41,265 nucleotides of DNA from a virus: positions 1 through 41,265 of IMG/VR virus record IMGVR_UViG_3300022682_000015, one strand, 5' to 3'. Shown here in pieces: positions 13,407 through 21,721 of this stretch. Each line of letters begins with the position of its first letter. Within the stretch, counting starts at the first letter, position 1. Below the pieces are notes generated by a model, which did not search any database, had not been told where the DNA came from, and saw only the letters and a program-made list of their open reading frames with translations. The position numbers were made by a program, and so were the translations under genes.

Positions 13407-13430
13407 ATGGGGACCCTTCGGGGTCCCCAT
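13407..13430 (+). terminator. GC-rich hairpin with UUCG tetraloop before the polymerase gene
   Basis: ATGGGGACCC (13407-13416) and GGGTCCCCAT (13421-13430) form a perfect 10-bp stem closed by C-UUCG-G, one of the most stable RNA loops. Only ATACTATTTGG follows, not a clean T run, so termination is probably partial. It may instead protect the mRNA 3' end or act as an attenuator ahead of polymerase. Confidence 0.6.
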
Positions 13431-13446
13431 ACTATTTGGAGGATAA

Positions 13447-15354
13447 GTGAAACCTTTAATTGGAATTGACTTTGAAACTAGATCAGATGTCGAGCTAACT
13501 AAGTATGGGGCCATGAAGTACTTTTATGGTAGAGATGCAGCGATTCTATTTTTGTCTTATAAAATAGATACTAATCCAACTAAACAATGGCATCCGAGAC
13601 AAGACCCCCTAGACTTTATGTTAAATCCTAACAGCTACCATTTTTACGCATTCAATGCTTTGTTCGAGTATAGAGCCTGGAATATCTTAGGAACCAAAGA
13701 TCATGCTTGGTCTTCTTTGGCATTATCTACTATGACAGATGTTATGGCCCTTTGTGGCCGTTTTACTTATCATCAACAATTAGGTTCTGCTGGTGATGAC
13801 CTTAACTTGAAGATTAGAAAAGATAAGCGGGGCAAAGCGCTTATGAAAAAGATATGTATGCCCCCTTATAATTATACCAAAGAAGAATGGGATGCGTTTC
13901 TAAAATATGGCTACGATGACGTAGAAACCATGTATGAGATGCTCCATGCTTTACCTGCAATTAAACTATCTGATAAAGAACAGCAAATCTGGGAGCTTAC
14001 TCAGAGAATTAATTTGCGCGGAGTTCCTGTTGACATAAAGGCAGTTAAACAAATTCTTAATGTCACAAGCGCTTATAAGCTCGAACAGAATACGCTGCTT
14101 CCTGAACTCACAGGGGGTAGTGTTACCAAGGCTACTCAAGCTGCTCGGATTAAACATTGGTTAGTTCGTAAAGGCGTGCCAGCGCCTAATCTTCAAGCAG
14201 ATACTGTTGAAAAACTACTTGAACGAGTGGATCTGTCTGATGATGCTCGTACTGTTCTTACACTACGGCAAGAGCTTGGCAAGTCTTCTACTGCTAAATA
14301 TCAAAAAGTATATGATCAATGTTATGAAGGCCGTGTTTATGATAACTTACGATATTATGGCGCTAATACTGGCCGTTGGTCTGGTATGGGCTTCCAGATT
14401 CATAATTTACCAAGGTCTAAAGTAACAGATGCAACTCCGATCATAGACAAATTTTATGATCTAACTATTGTCGAGGATAACCCAATTCAAGCCGCAAAGT
14501 CTATTGTACGCGGAATGATCTGTGCTCCTCCTGGAAAAATGCTGTGCTGGGCAGACTATAGTTCCATTGAGAATAGAGCTCTTGCTTGGCTGGCTAACGA
14601 TGAAAAAACTCTTAAGCTATTTCATAAGGGGCTAGACCAGTATATAGACATGGCGGCTGAAAGGTATGGGGTTCCTTATGATAAAGTTACTGATGACCAG
14701 CGAGCTTTTGGTAAAATGCTTATACTTGGCTGTGGCTACGGCTTAGGGTATAAAGGATTCCAAAAGAATGCAGCTAAGTGGGGCGTTTATATCGACTTGG
14801 TGGAATCTAAAATCGCAGTAGATGCATATCGTAGCAGGTATCAAAAAGTTGTTAATTATTGGTATGATTGTAAACGCGCAGCTATAAATGCAATTTCGCA
14901 TCCTGGGACTGAATATATCGTTCATTTAACCATTTATAAAGTCATCAAAGATAAAAACGGGACTATGTGGTTACGGTGCATGCTTCCCTCTGGTAGGGCA
15001 ATTTATTATAACAGTCCACTCATTGTCGAGGGTACTTATGGCGCTGAAGTTTCTGCTATGGGTATCAATCCATATACTAAAAAGTGGATGCGCCTTAAAG
15101 TTATTCCTGGAAGACTTGTTGAGAATAATACTCAAGCTCTTTGCCGTGATGTTCTTGCTGAAGGTAAACTAAGTCTCGAGCGAGCTGACTTTAAACTAGT
15201 TGGCTCAATTCATGATGAAGCAATTGCAGAAGTTGATAAAGACTTTACTGATTTGTCTCTATATTGTGATCTGCTTTGTACTATACCTAACTGGGCTGAT
15301 GGTTTACCAGTTAAAGCTGAAGGAGCAATTGAGAAACGTTATAGGAAATTATAA
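13447..15354 (+). CDS. Family A DNA polymerase with 3'-5' exonuclease domain
   Basis: 635 residues; replicates the phage genome. Exonuclease: IGIDFETRSD (DxE, residues 8 and 10) and GYDDVETMYEM (Asp near 158). Polymerase: LCWADYSSIENRALAWL (motif A near 368), DDQRAFGKMLILGCGYGLGY (motif B near 418-437) and GSIHDEAIAEV (motif C near 588). No N-terminal 5' nuclease, as usual for phage enzymes. Starts at GTG 13447 after TTGGAGGATAA. Follows the SSB and a strong hairpin, and overlaps the next zinc-ribbon gene by one base (TAATG). Confidence 0.95.
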   Translation: MKPLIGIDFETRSDVELTKYGAMKYFYGRDAAILFLSYKIDTNPTKQWHPRQDPLDFMLNPNSYHFYAFNALFEYRAWNILGTKDHAWSSLALSTMTDVMALCGRFTYHQQLGSAGDDLNLKIRKDKRGKALMKKICMPPYNYTKEEWDAFLKYGYDDVETMYEMLHALPAIKLSDKEQQIWELTQRINLRGVPVDIKAVKQILNVTSAYKLEQNTLLPELTGGSVTKATQAARIKHWLVRKGVPAPNLQADTVEKLLERVDLSDDARTVLTLRQELGKSSTAKYQKVYDQCYEGRVYDNLRYYGANTGRWSGMGFQIHNLPRSKVTDATPIIDKFYDLTIVEDNPIQAAKSIVRGMICAPPGKMLCWADYSSIENRALAWLANDEKTLKLFHKGLDQYIDMAAERYGVPYDKVTDDQRAFGKMLILGCGYGLGYKGFQKNAAKWGVYIDLVESKIAVDAYRSRYQKVVNYWYDCKRAAINAISHPGTEYIVHLTIYKVIKDKNGTMWLRCMLPSGRAIYYNSPLIVEGTYGAEVSAMGINPYTKKWMRLKVIPGRLVENNTQALCRDVLAEGKLSLERADFKLVGSIHDEAIAEVDKDFTDLSLYCDLLCTIPNWADGLPVKAEGAIEKRYRKL

Positions 15355-15548
15355 TGACTGGTGTACCTAACGATTTACGAAATCGTACTTTTTGTAAATG
15401 TCCAAAATGTGGCAAAGAATTTTATAGATGGACAACGTATACCGGCAGGTTGCCAGCTAGATATTTCTGTAATGACTGTGCTAGGTTTAGTCATGGAGAA
15501 GCATATGCAACCGAGTTTGAAGATAATACTTATGGCGGCAACTACTAA
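15354..15548 (+). CDS. Small zinc-ribbon protein
   Basis: 64 residues: FCKCPKCGKEFYRW and YFCNDCARF give two CxxC pairs, a treble-clef or ribbon zinc site. Coupled to polymerase through TAATG. Small zinc-ribbon proteins between phage polymerase and nuclease genes are common but uncharacterised. Confidence 0.75.
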   Translation: MTGVPNDLRNRTFCKCPKCGKEFYRWTTYTGRLPARYFCNDCARFSHGEAYATEFEDNTYGGNY

Positions 15549-15565
15549 CATAGAAAGGAAGAAAA

Positions 15566-15796
15566 ATGCCTGAGTATGACAGTTGTATTCCAGTAACATG
15601 TAGGTCTTGTCGAAAGCGGTTTTATGTGCATGCGAATAAAGCGGATGTTCACGCTTGGCTTCAAGGCGAGCTTATCCAAAATGCTCTACCGTATTTGAAT
15701 TCTAGTCAGCGTGAACTGCTGATTAGCAAAACATGTCCTGAGTGTTGGGAAAGATGGTGCGTAGAATCTCCTGACCTCGACTTTGTGGAGGATTAA
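15566..15796 (+). CDS. Small Cys-rich protein (76 aa)
   Basis: VTCRSCRKRFYVHANK at the N-terminus and TCPECWERWC near the C-terminus provide CxxC pairs separated by about 45 residues with a helical insert, likely one zinc site. Shine-Dalgarno AGAAAGGAAG. The stop overlaps the next ATG (TAATG). Function unknown; the second consecutive Cys-pair protein in this operon. Confidence 0.7.
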   Translation: MPEYDSCIPVTCRSCRKRFYVHANKADVHAWLQGELIQNALPYLNSSQRELLISKTCPECWERWCVESPDLDFVED

Positions 15797-16131
15797 TGAG
15801 AATGAGAGAAACAGAATCTAATATCGAAAAGTTTTTTCAGCAAACAGTTAAAAGTATGGGAGGAAAAGCTTATAAATGGGTTTCCCCTAATAATCGGGGA
15901 GTTCCTGATCGTATTTGCTTTTTCCCAGGCGGCCTAATTATCGTAGCAGAATTAAAAGCTCCAGGTAAATCTCCAAGGCCTTTACAAGAAAAAGTTATTA
16001 AAACTTTGAGGGCTTTAGGAACTGAGGTGGTAGTCATTAGCTCTTTTAACCAAATCCGTATTTTTAAAGAAATCGTATCGGAGGTACTAGACAATGCATT
16101 GGCCACAGATCAAGAAAAAAGCAATAAATAA
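15796..16131 (+). CDS. VRR-NUC domain nuclease
   Basis: 111 residues; Holliday-junction or flap type endonuclease of the PD-(D/E)XK fold. Seen: WVSPNNRGVPDRICFF with the active-site Asp, then LIIVAELKAPG with the ExK pair, and a Gln (PLQEK) after it, as in phage stand-alone VRR-NUC proteins. Start coupled to the previous stop. The last 38 bases overlap the ligase gene. Confidence 0.9.
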   Translation: MRMRETESNIEKFFQQTVKSMGGKAYKWVSPNNRGVPDRICFFPGGLIIVAELKAPGKSPRPLQEKVIKTLRALGTEVVVISSFNQIRIFKEIVSEVLDNALATDQEKSNK

Positions 16132-17305
16132 TACCCTGAGTAGCGAGCAAATCTTTGATAGAATTGAACGTATAGCTAAAGCAAGTGGGCATGCTAAGTA
16201 CGCCCAATTTCATCCCGACTTAAGGCCTTACCTTGCGGCGGCATATGACCCCTTTATACGATACTATACCAAAAGAAAAGAAGGCTGCGGTGGAATGGGC
16301 GACTGTATATTCGGATTAGAGACTTGGAACCTTTTAGAAGACCTAGCTACACGGGCCCTCTCTGGAATCGCGGCAGATCAAGCTGTTGATGAACATTTGT
16401 CTATTTTGACTGATAGCTCAGCTCGCCTTTTTTGCCGTATTCTTAACAAAGATCTCCGCATGGGAGCTGGCGCAAAAACAATCAATAAAATATTTCCGGA
16501 CCTAATTCCGGTCCATAAAATAATGCTAGCACATAGAATACAGTGGAACAGAGTAAAGTATCCCTGCTGGGGCTCAGTAAAGAAGGATGGTGTCCGTGCA
16601 GTATTTCGCAAAGGATCTTTTTATTCTCGCCGTGGTCTTCCTTTCAAAGGCCTTGATATACTTGAGGATGAATTGAAATACCTTGGCTATCTTGACGTAG
16701 CTCTTGATGGTGAACTAACAGTTCCTGGATGTTCTTTTCAAGTAGGGTCTGGTTTAATCCGTAGTGATAATCTGGTTCTTTCTGCCCATTTTTCTATCTT
16801 TGAATTGCCTAATTACAGCGGAACTTTTAAACAGCGTATCAAGGCTATGGAGGCTATGCGGGGAGCTTCCAAGAACTTCGGGCCCCTTAAGCACTGGCCA
16901 ATCAAATCTAAAAAGCAAGCCATGGCCTTTTATACACAAGCTCGTAAATTAGGGTTTGAAGGAATCATTATAAGGCCGTACGATTATAAATACGTTGGTT
17001 CAAGATCATATAGCTGGATGAAAGTTAAGCCACTTATAAAAGACCTTGAACTTAAAGTTGTATCGGCTTATGAGGGTACTGGTAAATATGAAGGAATGCT
17101 TGGCGGAGTAACTGTTGAATATTTTGGTTCCAAAGGATGGACTTTAGTGGATTGTGGTTCTGGTTTCACAGATGAGCAACGAGCTATATGGTGGCCCTGG
17201 CCTAACAAGTCTCCTTTGATAGGACAACGAATTCAAATGGAGGCTATGGAAGAAACCGATGAGGGCTCTTTACGTCATCCCGTATTTAAGGAGGTAAAAG
17301 AATGA
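16094..17305 (+). CDS. ATP-dependent DNA ligase
   Basis: 403 residues. Motif I KKDGVR with nucleophile Lys163, motif III ALDGELTVPG, motif IV GFEGIIIRPYDYKYV and motif V YSWMKVKP, then a C-terminal OB domain (KVVSAYEGTGKYEGMLGGVT). An N-terminal DNA-binding region of about 150 residues precedes the catalytic core. Seals nicks after replication and recombination. The ATG at 16094 is served by CGGAGG inside the nuclease gene. Ends overlapping the next small gene. Confidence 0.95.
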   Translation: MHWPQIKKKAINNTLSSEQIFDRIERIAKASGHAKYAQFHPDLRPYLAAAYDPFIRYYTKRKEGCGGMGDCIFGLETWNLLEDLATRALSGIAADQAVDEHLSILTDSSARLFCRILNKDLRMGAGAKTINKIFPDLIPVHKIMLAHRIQWNRVKYPCWGSVKKDGVRAVFRKGSFYSRRGLPFKGLDILEDELKYLGYLDVALDGELTVPGCSFQVGSGLIRSDNLVLSAHFSIFELPNYSGTFKQRIKAMEAMRGASKNFGPLKHWPIKSKKQAMAFYTQARKLGFEGIIIRPYDYKYVGSRSYSWMKVKPLIKDLELKVVSAYEGTGKYEGMLGGVTVEYFGSKGWTLVDCGSGFTDEQRAIWWPWPNKSPLIGQRIQMEAMEETDEGSLRHPVFKEVKE

Positions 17306-17556
17306 AACTTGTCCGTCGTTGTAAAGAACCAATGGTTAGGCAAATTAAGGCTATGTCTAACAATCTTACGATTGTAACTGGTGATTCCGTGAATATTCAA
17401 ATAGATAACTGGTCACATAGGCATAACGACGAGCCTATTAGTCATTCGCTTGAAATCACCATATGGCTTACGAAGGAGGCTATGCACTATAAAGTAAAAA
17501 CCTGGCCAGAAATCTTTGATGTGTACTACAAACTTATGGAAAAGTATCGTAAATAG
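17302..17556 (+). CDS. Hypothetical protein (84 aa)
   Basis: Overlaps the ligase stop by four bases (ATGA), served by AAGGAGGTAAAAGA. Strand-rich centre (LTIVTGDSVNIQIDNW, HSLEITIWLTKEA) and a C-terminal helix (WPEIFDVYYKLMEKYRK). No known motif. Its place between ligase and helicase suggests a replication accessory. Confidence 0.7.
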   Translation: MKLVRRCKEPMVRQIKAMSNNLTIVTGDSVNIQIDNWSHRHNDEPISHSLEITIWLTKEAMHYKVKTWPEIFDVYYKLMEKYRK

Positions 17557-17564
17557 GAGGATCT

Positions 17565-17801
17565 ATGGACACTGCATTAGCTCGGTTAAAAGCAGAATTT
17601 ATTCACATTGACGAACTTTGTGCTTTTCTTGGTATAGCTAAAAAACGATGTCAAGATCGCATTAGTATTCATAAGCAAAAAGGCGGTTTTATGCCAGCAT
17701 ATAAGGCCGCAGCTGGTGTATATTACTTTAAGTATGAAGACGTCAAAGCGTATTTAGAAAGTCAGGTTACGACATCTGAGACTTTAGATGAAAAAGAGTA
17801 A
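17565..17801 (+). CDS. Small HTH protein, PrtN/excisionase-like
   Basis: 78 residues. FIHIDELCAFLGIAKKRCQD is a winged-helix style HTH, followed by a basic loop and AAAGVYYFKYEDVKAYLESQ. The order (acidic helix, recognition helix, K-x-A-x-GV-x-Y, D-x-x-A-Y-L) resembles pyocin-activator PrtN and related excisionase-fold proteins, which bind DNA; exact family unproven. Shine-Dalgarno TAGGAGGATC. Could be a middle or late regulator or replication factor. Confidence 0.65.
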   Translation: MDTALARLKAEFIHIDELCAFLGIAKKRCQDRISIHKQKGGFMPAYKAAAGVYYFKYEDVKAYLESQVTTSETLDEKE

Positions 17802-17828
17802 CTTAGCTAAATTTAAGAGTCTGGGTTA

Positions 17829-17858
17829 TTGTTAAAAGTTCCAGAAAGTCATTATAAG
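17829..17858 (+). promoter_or_regulatory. Weak promoter candidate, TTGTTA-N18-TATAAG
   Basis: In the 90-base gap before the helicase gene, TTGTTA (17829-17834) and TATAAG (17853-17858) are 18 bases apart. It departs from the form of the other promoters here, so it may be chance. Confidence 0.3.
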
Positions 17859-17891
17859 AGAAAAATTAAAGGTGAGTAGGGATATAAAGGC

Positions 17892-19274
17892 ATGAGCATA
17901 AAGAAAGAAAAAGAAAATTTAAGTTATCTGGACCAGGCTTTGCATCCATACCAAAGGAAAGCCGTGGACTTTGTTATCAAGAAGGAAACGGCTTTTCTTG
18001 CTATGGATATGGGCCTCGGTAAAACCCTTGTTGCTTTATTAGCAGCAAAACAACTAAATCTGCCCGCTTTAGTTATAGCTCCGATTAATCCTATGTATTC
18101 TACTTGGCCAGAAGAAATAGAAAAGTGGGAGTTAGATCTTACATGGGATATTTTGCATGGGCCAGACAAAGACAAAGTATATTGTACAACTAATGCGGAT
18201 GTTCTACTGATTAATTACCACGGTATTAAATGGTTATACAACAAGATTTTAAATGGTGAGAAACCGTGGAAAAAGCGTATGTTAATCCTTGATGAGTCTT
18301 CTATGGTTAAGTCTCCTAAAACTCAAAGATTTAAGCTTCTGAAAAAGATGTGGCCTTTGTTCTTGAAGAATAGAATTTGTCTTTCAGCAACTCCATCTCC
18401 AAATGGGTACCATGAACTGTGGTCACAGTATTATTTATTGGATCGCGGTAAGACTCTTATGGATTCATTTTATAAGTACCGCAATGCCTTTTTTAATTAT
18501 ACTGGCCCGCCGTTGTTTAAAACAACACTTCGTAGTGGTTCCTATGAAACAATTAAAAACCGAATAAAACCAGTTACTTATAGATTAAAAGCCGAAGATT
18601 ATCTGGATATGCCGGAATACATACATAATGAGATAAAACTTACAATGCCTGCTAAACGGCTTCAAGAGTATAAGAAGCTTGAGAAAGATTTCTTCCTTGA
18701 GTTTACCGATTGCGAGGCAACGGCATTTAATGCTGCAGCTTTATCTTTAAAGTTGCGACAATACATTCAGGGAGCGTTATATACAGATGAGGATAATGGA
18801 GCCTTTTATCCTGTTCACAAGATTAAAATTGATGCGCTGAAAGAACTTATTGAAGCAAGCCCTGGTCAGCCTATCCTCTGTCCAATTCAATTTAAGTTTG
18901 AACGGAAAATGATTAATGCCTTTATGAAGTCGGACGTGCCTTGTATTGCAGGTGGGACGCCTACAAGAGTAGCTCAAAACTATATCAAGCAATGGAATAA
19001 TGGTGATCTTCCATTGTTGTTATGTCATCCCGCTTCTTTAGGACACGGTGTCAATTTACAGGCTGGGGGTCATGTCGTATTATGGTTTGGCTTAACGTGG
19101 AGCTTAGAACATTATCAACAGTTAAACGGTCGGGTTTATAGGCAAGGCCAAAAGAGAGCTGTTATCATAAACCACCTTATAATGGAGGGAACAATAGACG
19201 AACGAGTGATTAAAGTTTTAAAGCAAAAGGATGCTACACAACAGAAACTATTGGATGCATTAAGGAGGTACTAA
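17892..19274 (+). CDS. SNF2/SF2-type DNA helicase
   Basis: 460 residues. Motif I FLAMDMGLGKTLVALL (near 34-49), motif Ia VIAPINPMYSTW, motif II ILDESSMVK (DESS in place of the usual DEAH), motif III CLSATPSPNG, and motifs V-VI LGHGVNLQAGG and QLNGRVYRQGQKRAV. This is the phage SNF2-like helicase commonly found next to VRR-NUC nuclease and family A polymerase; likely a branch-migration or replication-restart translocase. Preceded by TATAAAGGC. Ends in TAATG, overlapping the peptidase start. Confidence 0.9.
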   Translation: MSIKKEKENLSYLDQALHPYQRKAVDFVIKKETAFLAMDMGLGKTLVALLAAKQLNLPALVIAPINPMYSTWPEEIEKWELDLTWDILHGPDKDKVYCTTNADVLLINYHGIKWLYNKILNGEKPWKKRMLILDESSMVKSPKTQRFKLLKKMWPLFLKNRICLSATPSPNGYHELWSQYYLLDRGKTLMDSFYKYRNAFFNYTGPPLFKTTLRSGSYETIKNRIKPVTYRLKAEDYLDMPEYIHNEIKLTMPAKRLQEYKKLEKDFFLEFTDCEATAFNAAALSLKLRQYIQGALYTDEDNGAFYPVHKIKIDALKELIEASPGQPILCPIQFKFERKMINAFMKSDVPCIAGGTPTRVAQNYIKQWNNGDLPLLLCHPASLGHGVNLQAGGHVVLWFGLTWSLEHYQQLNGRVYRQGQKRAVIINHLIMEGTIDERVIKVLKQKDATQQKLLDALRRY

Positions 19275-19618
19275 TGATTAGTAAATACTTTAGTAGAGAG
19301 GAATTTGCTTGTGAATGCGGTTGCGGGTTTGCAGCCGTAGACAAAGAGCTTTTGGACTTGCTGAATCTTGTACGTGAAAGATTTGGGCGACCTATAACAA
19401 TCAATAGCGGATGCCGTTGCGAGAAACACAATAAGAAGGTAGGCGGCAAACCCGAATCTTACCATTTGAAGGGAATGGCGGCTGATATAGTTATCGGCCA
19501 AGTAGATCCTGCAATAGTATTCGCTTTCTTCGATTCCGTCTTTCCTCATAAACTTGGGTTGGGGAACTACGACACCTTCACTCATGTAGATTCGCGGTCC
19601 TACAAAGCTCGATGGTAG
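19274..19618 (+). CDS. Peptidase M15 family cell-wall hydrolase (endolysin candidate)
   Basis: 114 residues. SYHLKGMAADIVI (SxHxxGxAxD zinc motif, about 62-74) and FTHVDSRSYKARW (zinc HVD near the C-terminus) identify an M15_3 D,D-carboxypeptidase/L,D-endopeptidase of the L5/ Ply118 kind. Full family length; no signal peptide or membrane anchor, so it would need a holin. It is the last plus-strand gene, coupled to the helicase, so it is made with the replication proteins rather than from the late arm that holds the holin-like genes. Confidence 0.9.
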   Translation: MISKYFSREEFACECGCGFAAVDKELLDLLNLVRERFGRPITINSGCRCEKHNKKVGGKPESYHLKGMAADIVIGQVDPAIVFAFFDSVFPHKLGLGNYDTFTHVDSRSYKARW

Positions 19619-19647
19619 TGTAATGTACATTACAATTAAGACTGTAT

Positions 19648-19696
19648 AAAAAGGCCCCTCCTGCCTCATTTCCCCAAATGTCAGGAGGGGCCTTTT
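19648..19696. terminator. Bidirectional terminator between the converging arms
   Basis: AAAAGGCCCCTCCTG (19649-19663) pairs with CAGGAGGGGCCTTTT (19682-19696), with an inner CATTT/AAATG hairpin in the loop. A runs on one side and T runs on the other let it stop transcription from both strands. Confidence 0.9.
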
Positions 19697-19850
19697 GCCT
19701 TGTCAATCAGCGTAGTCACATAAGGAGGGTTGGAGCGGCTCTCCTTTTCAGTTTTGCCCTCCTCACGCTTTACGCAACCACTCGCTACTAGCTAATACTA
19801 CAGCATAAAGTCTATAGCCCCACCTCCTTCCTTTGGTACAGCGTTAGAGG
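19697..19850. other. 154-base gap after the terminator
   Basis: No open frame of convincing length. It contains AGGAGG-like words in both orientations (CCTCCT, AGGAGGG) and CTTCCTTTGGTA (19827-19838), an 11-of-12 match to the motif at 6443-6454. It is 3' to the last late gene, so it is probably an untranslated trailer. Confidence 0.5.
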
Positions 19851-20546
19851 TTACACAAACAGAGGATGACCGAACACCCTAATGAGGAACTGCCCGGCGT
19901 TGTAAACACCCGTAGTAGCTCCAGCATCACCCTCACCAAGATAGAAATAATCTTTGTCAGTGAGTCCCGGTTCGTTGTCGATCTTCATCATGCCCGCTGT
20001 CCAACTGCCGCCAGCAGCAAGCACAGTATCATCGACAGGACCGTCATACTCGACATCGTCATCGTCCTCCATCATAAGGTCGATATCGTCTGTGATAGTG
20101 GCTGTACCCTCACCGGGGGTTTCAAGGCATATCATTTCGATACGGTGGCAGATACCATAGATAGCCGCATCATACTGGCCGAAATACGCCGCACCCCCGG
20201 CAGCAAGACCGATAGCGTCTCCTTGAGCGTCTCCCTTACAGCCAAGACCAGTAATGTCGATATGATGTTCTGTAATAATGGTGCCGTTTCTGATATACCG
20301 ATGGGCCGAAGGGGCAACGCCTGTACCAATAAAACCAGCCCCATGTTGAGCAGAAAGCAGAACGCCCTCATTACGGATCAAGATGCCTTCATTAGATTTG
20401 ATCCATGCGTCTTCCCACATATCCCAGTAATCGTCGATATCAGCATCGTCGATATCTAGGATTGCCGCTGTTTGAGCCTTGGTGTACCCCGCCATGTACA
20501 AGTCTTTCGAGAACAAAATTTTCTGCGCGTCTGTGTAACCACTCAT
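19851..20546 (-). CDS. Hypothetical virion-associated protein (231 aa)
   Basis: N-terminus is HTH-like (MSGYTDAQKILFSKDLYMAG, YTKAQTAAILDIDDADIDDY), followed by Gly/Asp-rich beta sequence with runs such as MMEDDDDVEYDG and a C-terminus QFLIRVFGHPLFV typical of phage receptor-binding or decoration proteins. No family recognised. Three bases upstream lies the holin-like gene. Its codons are GC-richer than those of the early genes. Last gene of the late arm; most likely a virion or fibre accessory protein. Confidence 0.65.
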   Translation of the reverse strand: MSGYTDAQKILFSKDLYMAGYTKAQTAAILDIDDADIDDYWDMWEDAWIKSNEGILIRNEGVLLSAQHGAGFIGTGVAPSAHRYIRNGTIITEHHIDITGLGCKGDAQGDAIGLAAGGAAYFGQYDAAIYGICHRIEMICLETPGEGTATITDDIDLMMEDDDDVEYDGPVDDTVLAAGGSWTAGMMKIDNEPGLTDKDYFYLGEGDAGATTGVYNAGQFLIRVFGHPLFV

Positions 20547-20548
20547 AG

Positions 20549-20932
20549 CTAATCTCCTTTTTTAACTTTGTTAAAACCATAGTAACCGAAATAAAATACT
20601 ATGATCGACATTTGAATCCACCCTAAGCTAAAGGCGTTTGCCAATTCAACCACGCTTTTTACCACTTCTGTTTTTCCTAAGCAAGCGAAAACTATGGAAA
20701 CCAGCAAGACGGTACAGAATACCAAAGAAAATAACACTGCTATATATCTGCGGGATAGCGCCCGAGGTAAGTACTGATCTTGCAAAGTAGTTACCATTTT
20801 CATGATAGCAGCAGTTTTCTCCTCCTTGGTAAAGATAGCTGCATCAAGCCCTTTTGTAAGCCCCGTAGTTAGAGTATCCGCAACTTTCTCTACTGCTTTA
20901 GGCGCTCCAAATAATGTACCGAAAAAACCCAT
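20549..20932 (-). CDS. Holin-like membrane protein
   Basis: 127 residues with two clear transmembrane segments (about 63-85 and 103-120), an amphipathic N-terminal half and a basic C-terminus NKVKKGD. The general form fits phage holins of the 3TM family, where the first segment is only amphipathic. Directly overlaps the next upstream gene by one base. Would release the M15 hydrolase. Exact holin class unproven. Confidence 0.6.
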   Translation of the reverse strand: MGFFGTLFGAPKAVEKVADTLTTGLTKGLDAAIFTKEEKTAAIMKMVTTLQDQYLPRALSRRYIAVLFSLVFCTVLLVSIVFACLGKTEVVKSVVELANAFSLGWIQMSIIVFYFGYYGFNKVKKGD

Positions 20933-21318
20933 CAGCGCATCCTTTCTTTTAGAGTATCAAGCTCTTCCCAAATCTTGTCGATATCATCTTTACTGGCATA
21001 CTTTATTTCTTTGATGTCTTCTTGAACCACGTCTAAGGTATTTATGATTACTTCTTGACGGATCTTTATATCACCAAGAGCCTCTGTAGTCGCGGAAGAC
21101 ATTGCCAAAGAAATAGAGAATAAAGCAATAAATATAGAGCAGACCAAGGCGATGGCCCATTTAAACAGGTGTAACGAAACAAAGTCTTGTAATCTCATAT
21201 CATGTATAGCAATTTCTGCTTGTTTAGTTCTTTCCTCTAAGCCTGTGTGGTTCTTACATTCCCCGCCTAATGGGCACTCGACGATAGTTCTCTCTTTTAG
21301 GTCCTGTCTCTCTGTCAT
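20932..21318 (-). CDS. Membrane protein with coiled coil (holin accessory or spanin-like)
   Basis: 128 residues: N-terminal soluble part with Cys (IVECPLGGECKNH), one transmembrane segment LFKWAIALVCSIFIALFSIS (about 51-70) and a long C-terminal coiled coil (about 80-128, DVVQEDIKEIKYASKDDIDK). GAGGACCACG upstream supports the ATG. Its 3' neighbour is the holin-like gene and its 5' end overlaps the DUF1617-like gene by 65 bases. Role in lysis inferred from position and topology. Confidence 0.6.
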   Translation of the reverse strand: MTERQDLKERTIVECPLGGECKNHTGLEERTKQAEIAIHDMRLQDFVSLHLFKWAIALVCSIFIALFSISLAMSSATTEALGDIKIRQEVIINTLDVVQEDIKEIKYASKDDIDKIWEELDTLKERMR

Positions 21319-21700
21319 CGTGGTCCTCTATGTCCAGTATTGGGCGTAGAATGGTAGCTTCTGTTAGCGATAGGTCGGGCCAGTTTTTCTTAGGCTTGAC
21401 ACGATAGCCATTAATCTCCAATACTTCTTCATTGAGGGAATTAACGGCTTCAGTAAACGCTTGCTGGTCTTCAGGTTTCTCGTATCTCACCATGCCATTA
21501 GCTTCAACAGTTCCATGATGCTCATTGACAAGTTTCTTGATTTGCCCACGATACGCCTTAATTCGCTGTCCTATCTGCTCTATCATGTCCGCCATTCGTA
21601 GAGCATCGTTCATAGGAAAGGTCCTCTTAGAATCGTTAAAGAGACCCGTAATTGCCGGTGAAACTAATGCACTTGCCTGTCCGTAAGTCAACTTTACCAT
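21254..21700 (-). CDS. DUF1617-like helical protein (148 aa)
   Basis: Pattern resembles phage DUF1617 proteins found near lysis and tail genes: short N-terminal region, helix ALRMADMIEQIGQRIKAYRG, then EKPEDQQAFTEAVNSLNEEV and a hydrophobic C-terminal part SLTEATILRPILDIED. The tail DDRETGPKRENYRRVPIRRGM is basic and is encoded in the overlap with the downstream membrane protein. Function unknown; family call is by eye only. Confidence 0.55.
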   Translation of the reverse strand: MVKLTYGQASALVSPAITGLFNDSKRTFPMNDALRMADMIEQIGQRIKAYRGQIKKLVNEHHGTVEANGMVRYEKPEDQQAFTEAVNSLNEEVLEINGYRVKPKKNWPDLSLTEATILRPILDIEDHDDRETGPKRENYRRVPIRRGM

Positions 21701-21721
21701 TTTACTGCCTTTCGTTAAGGG

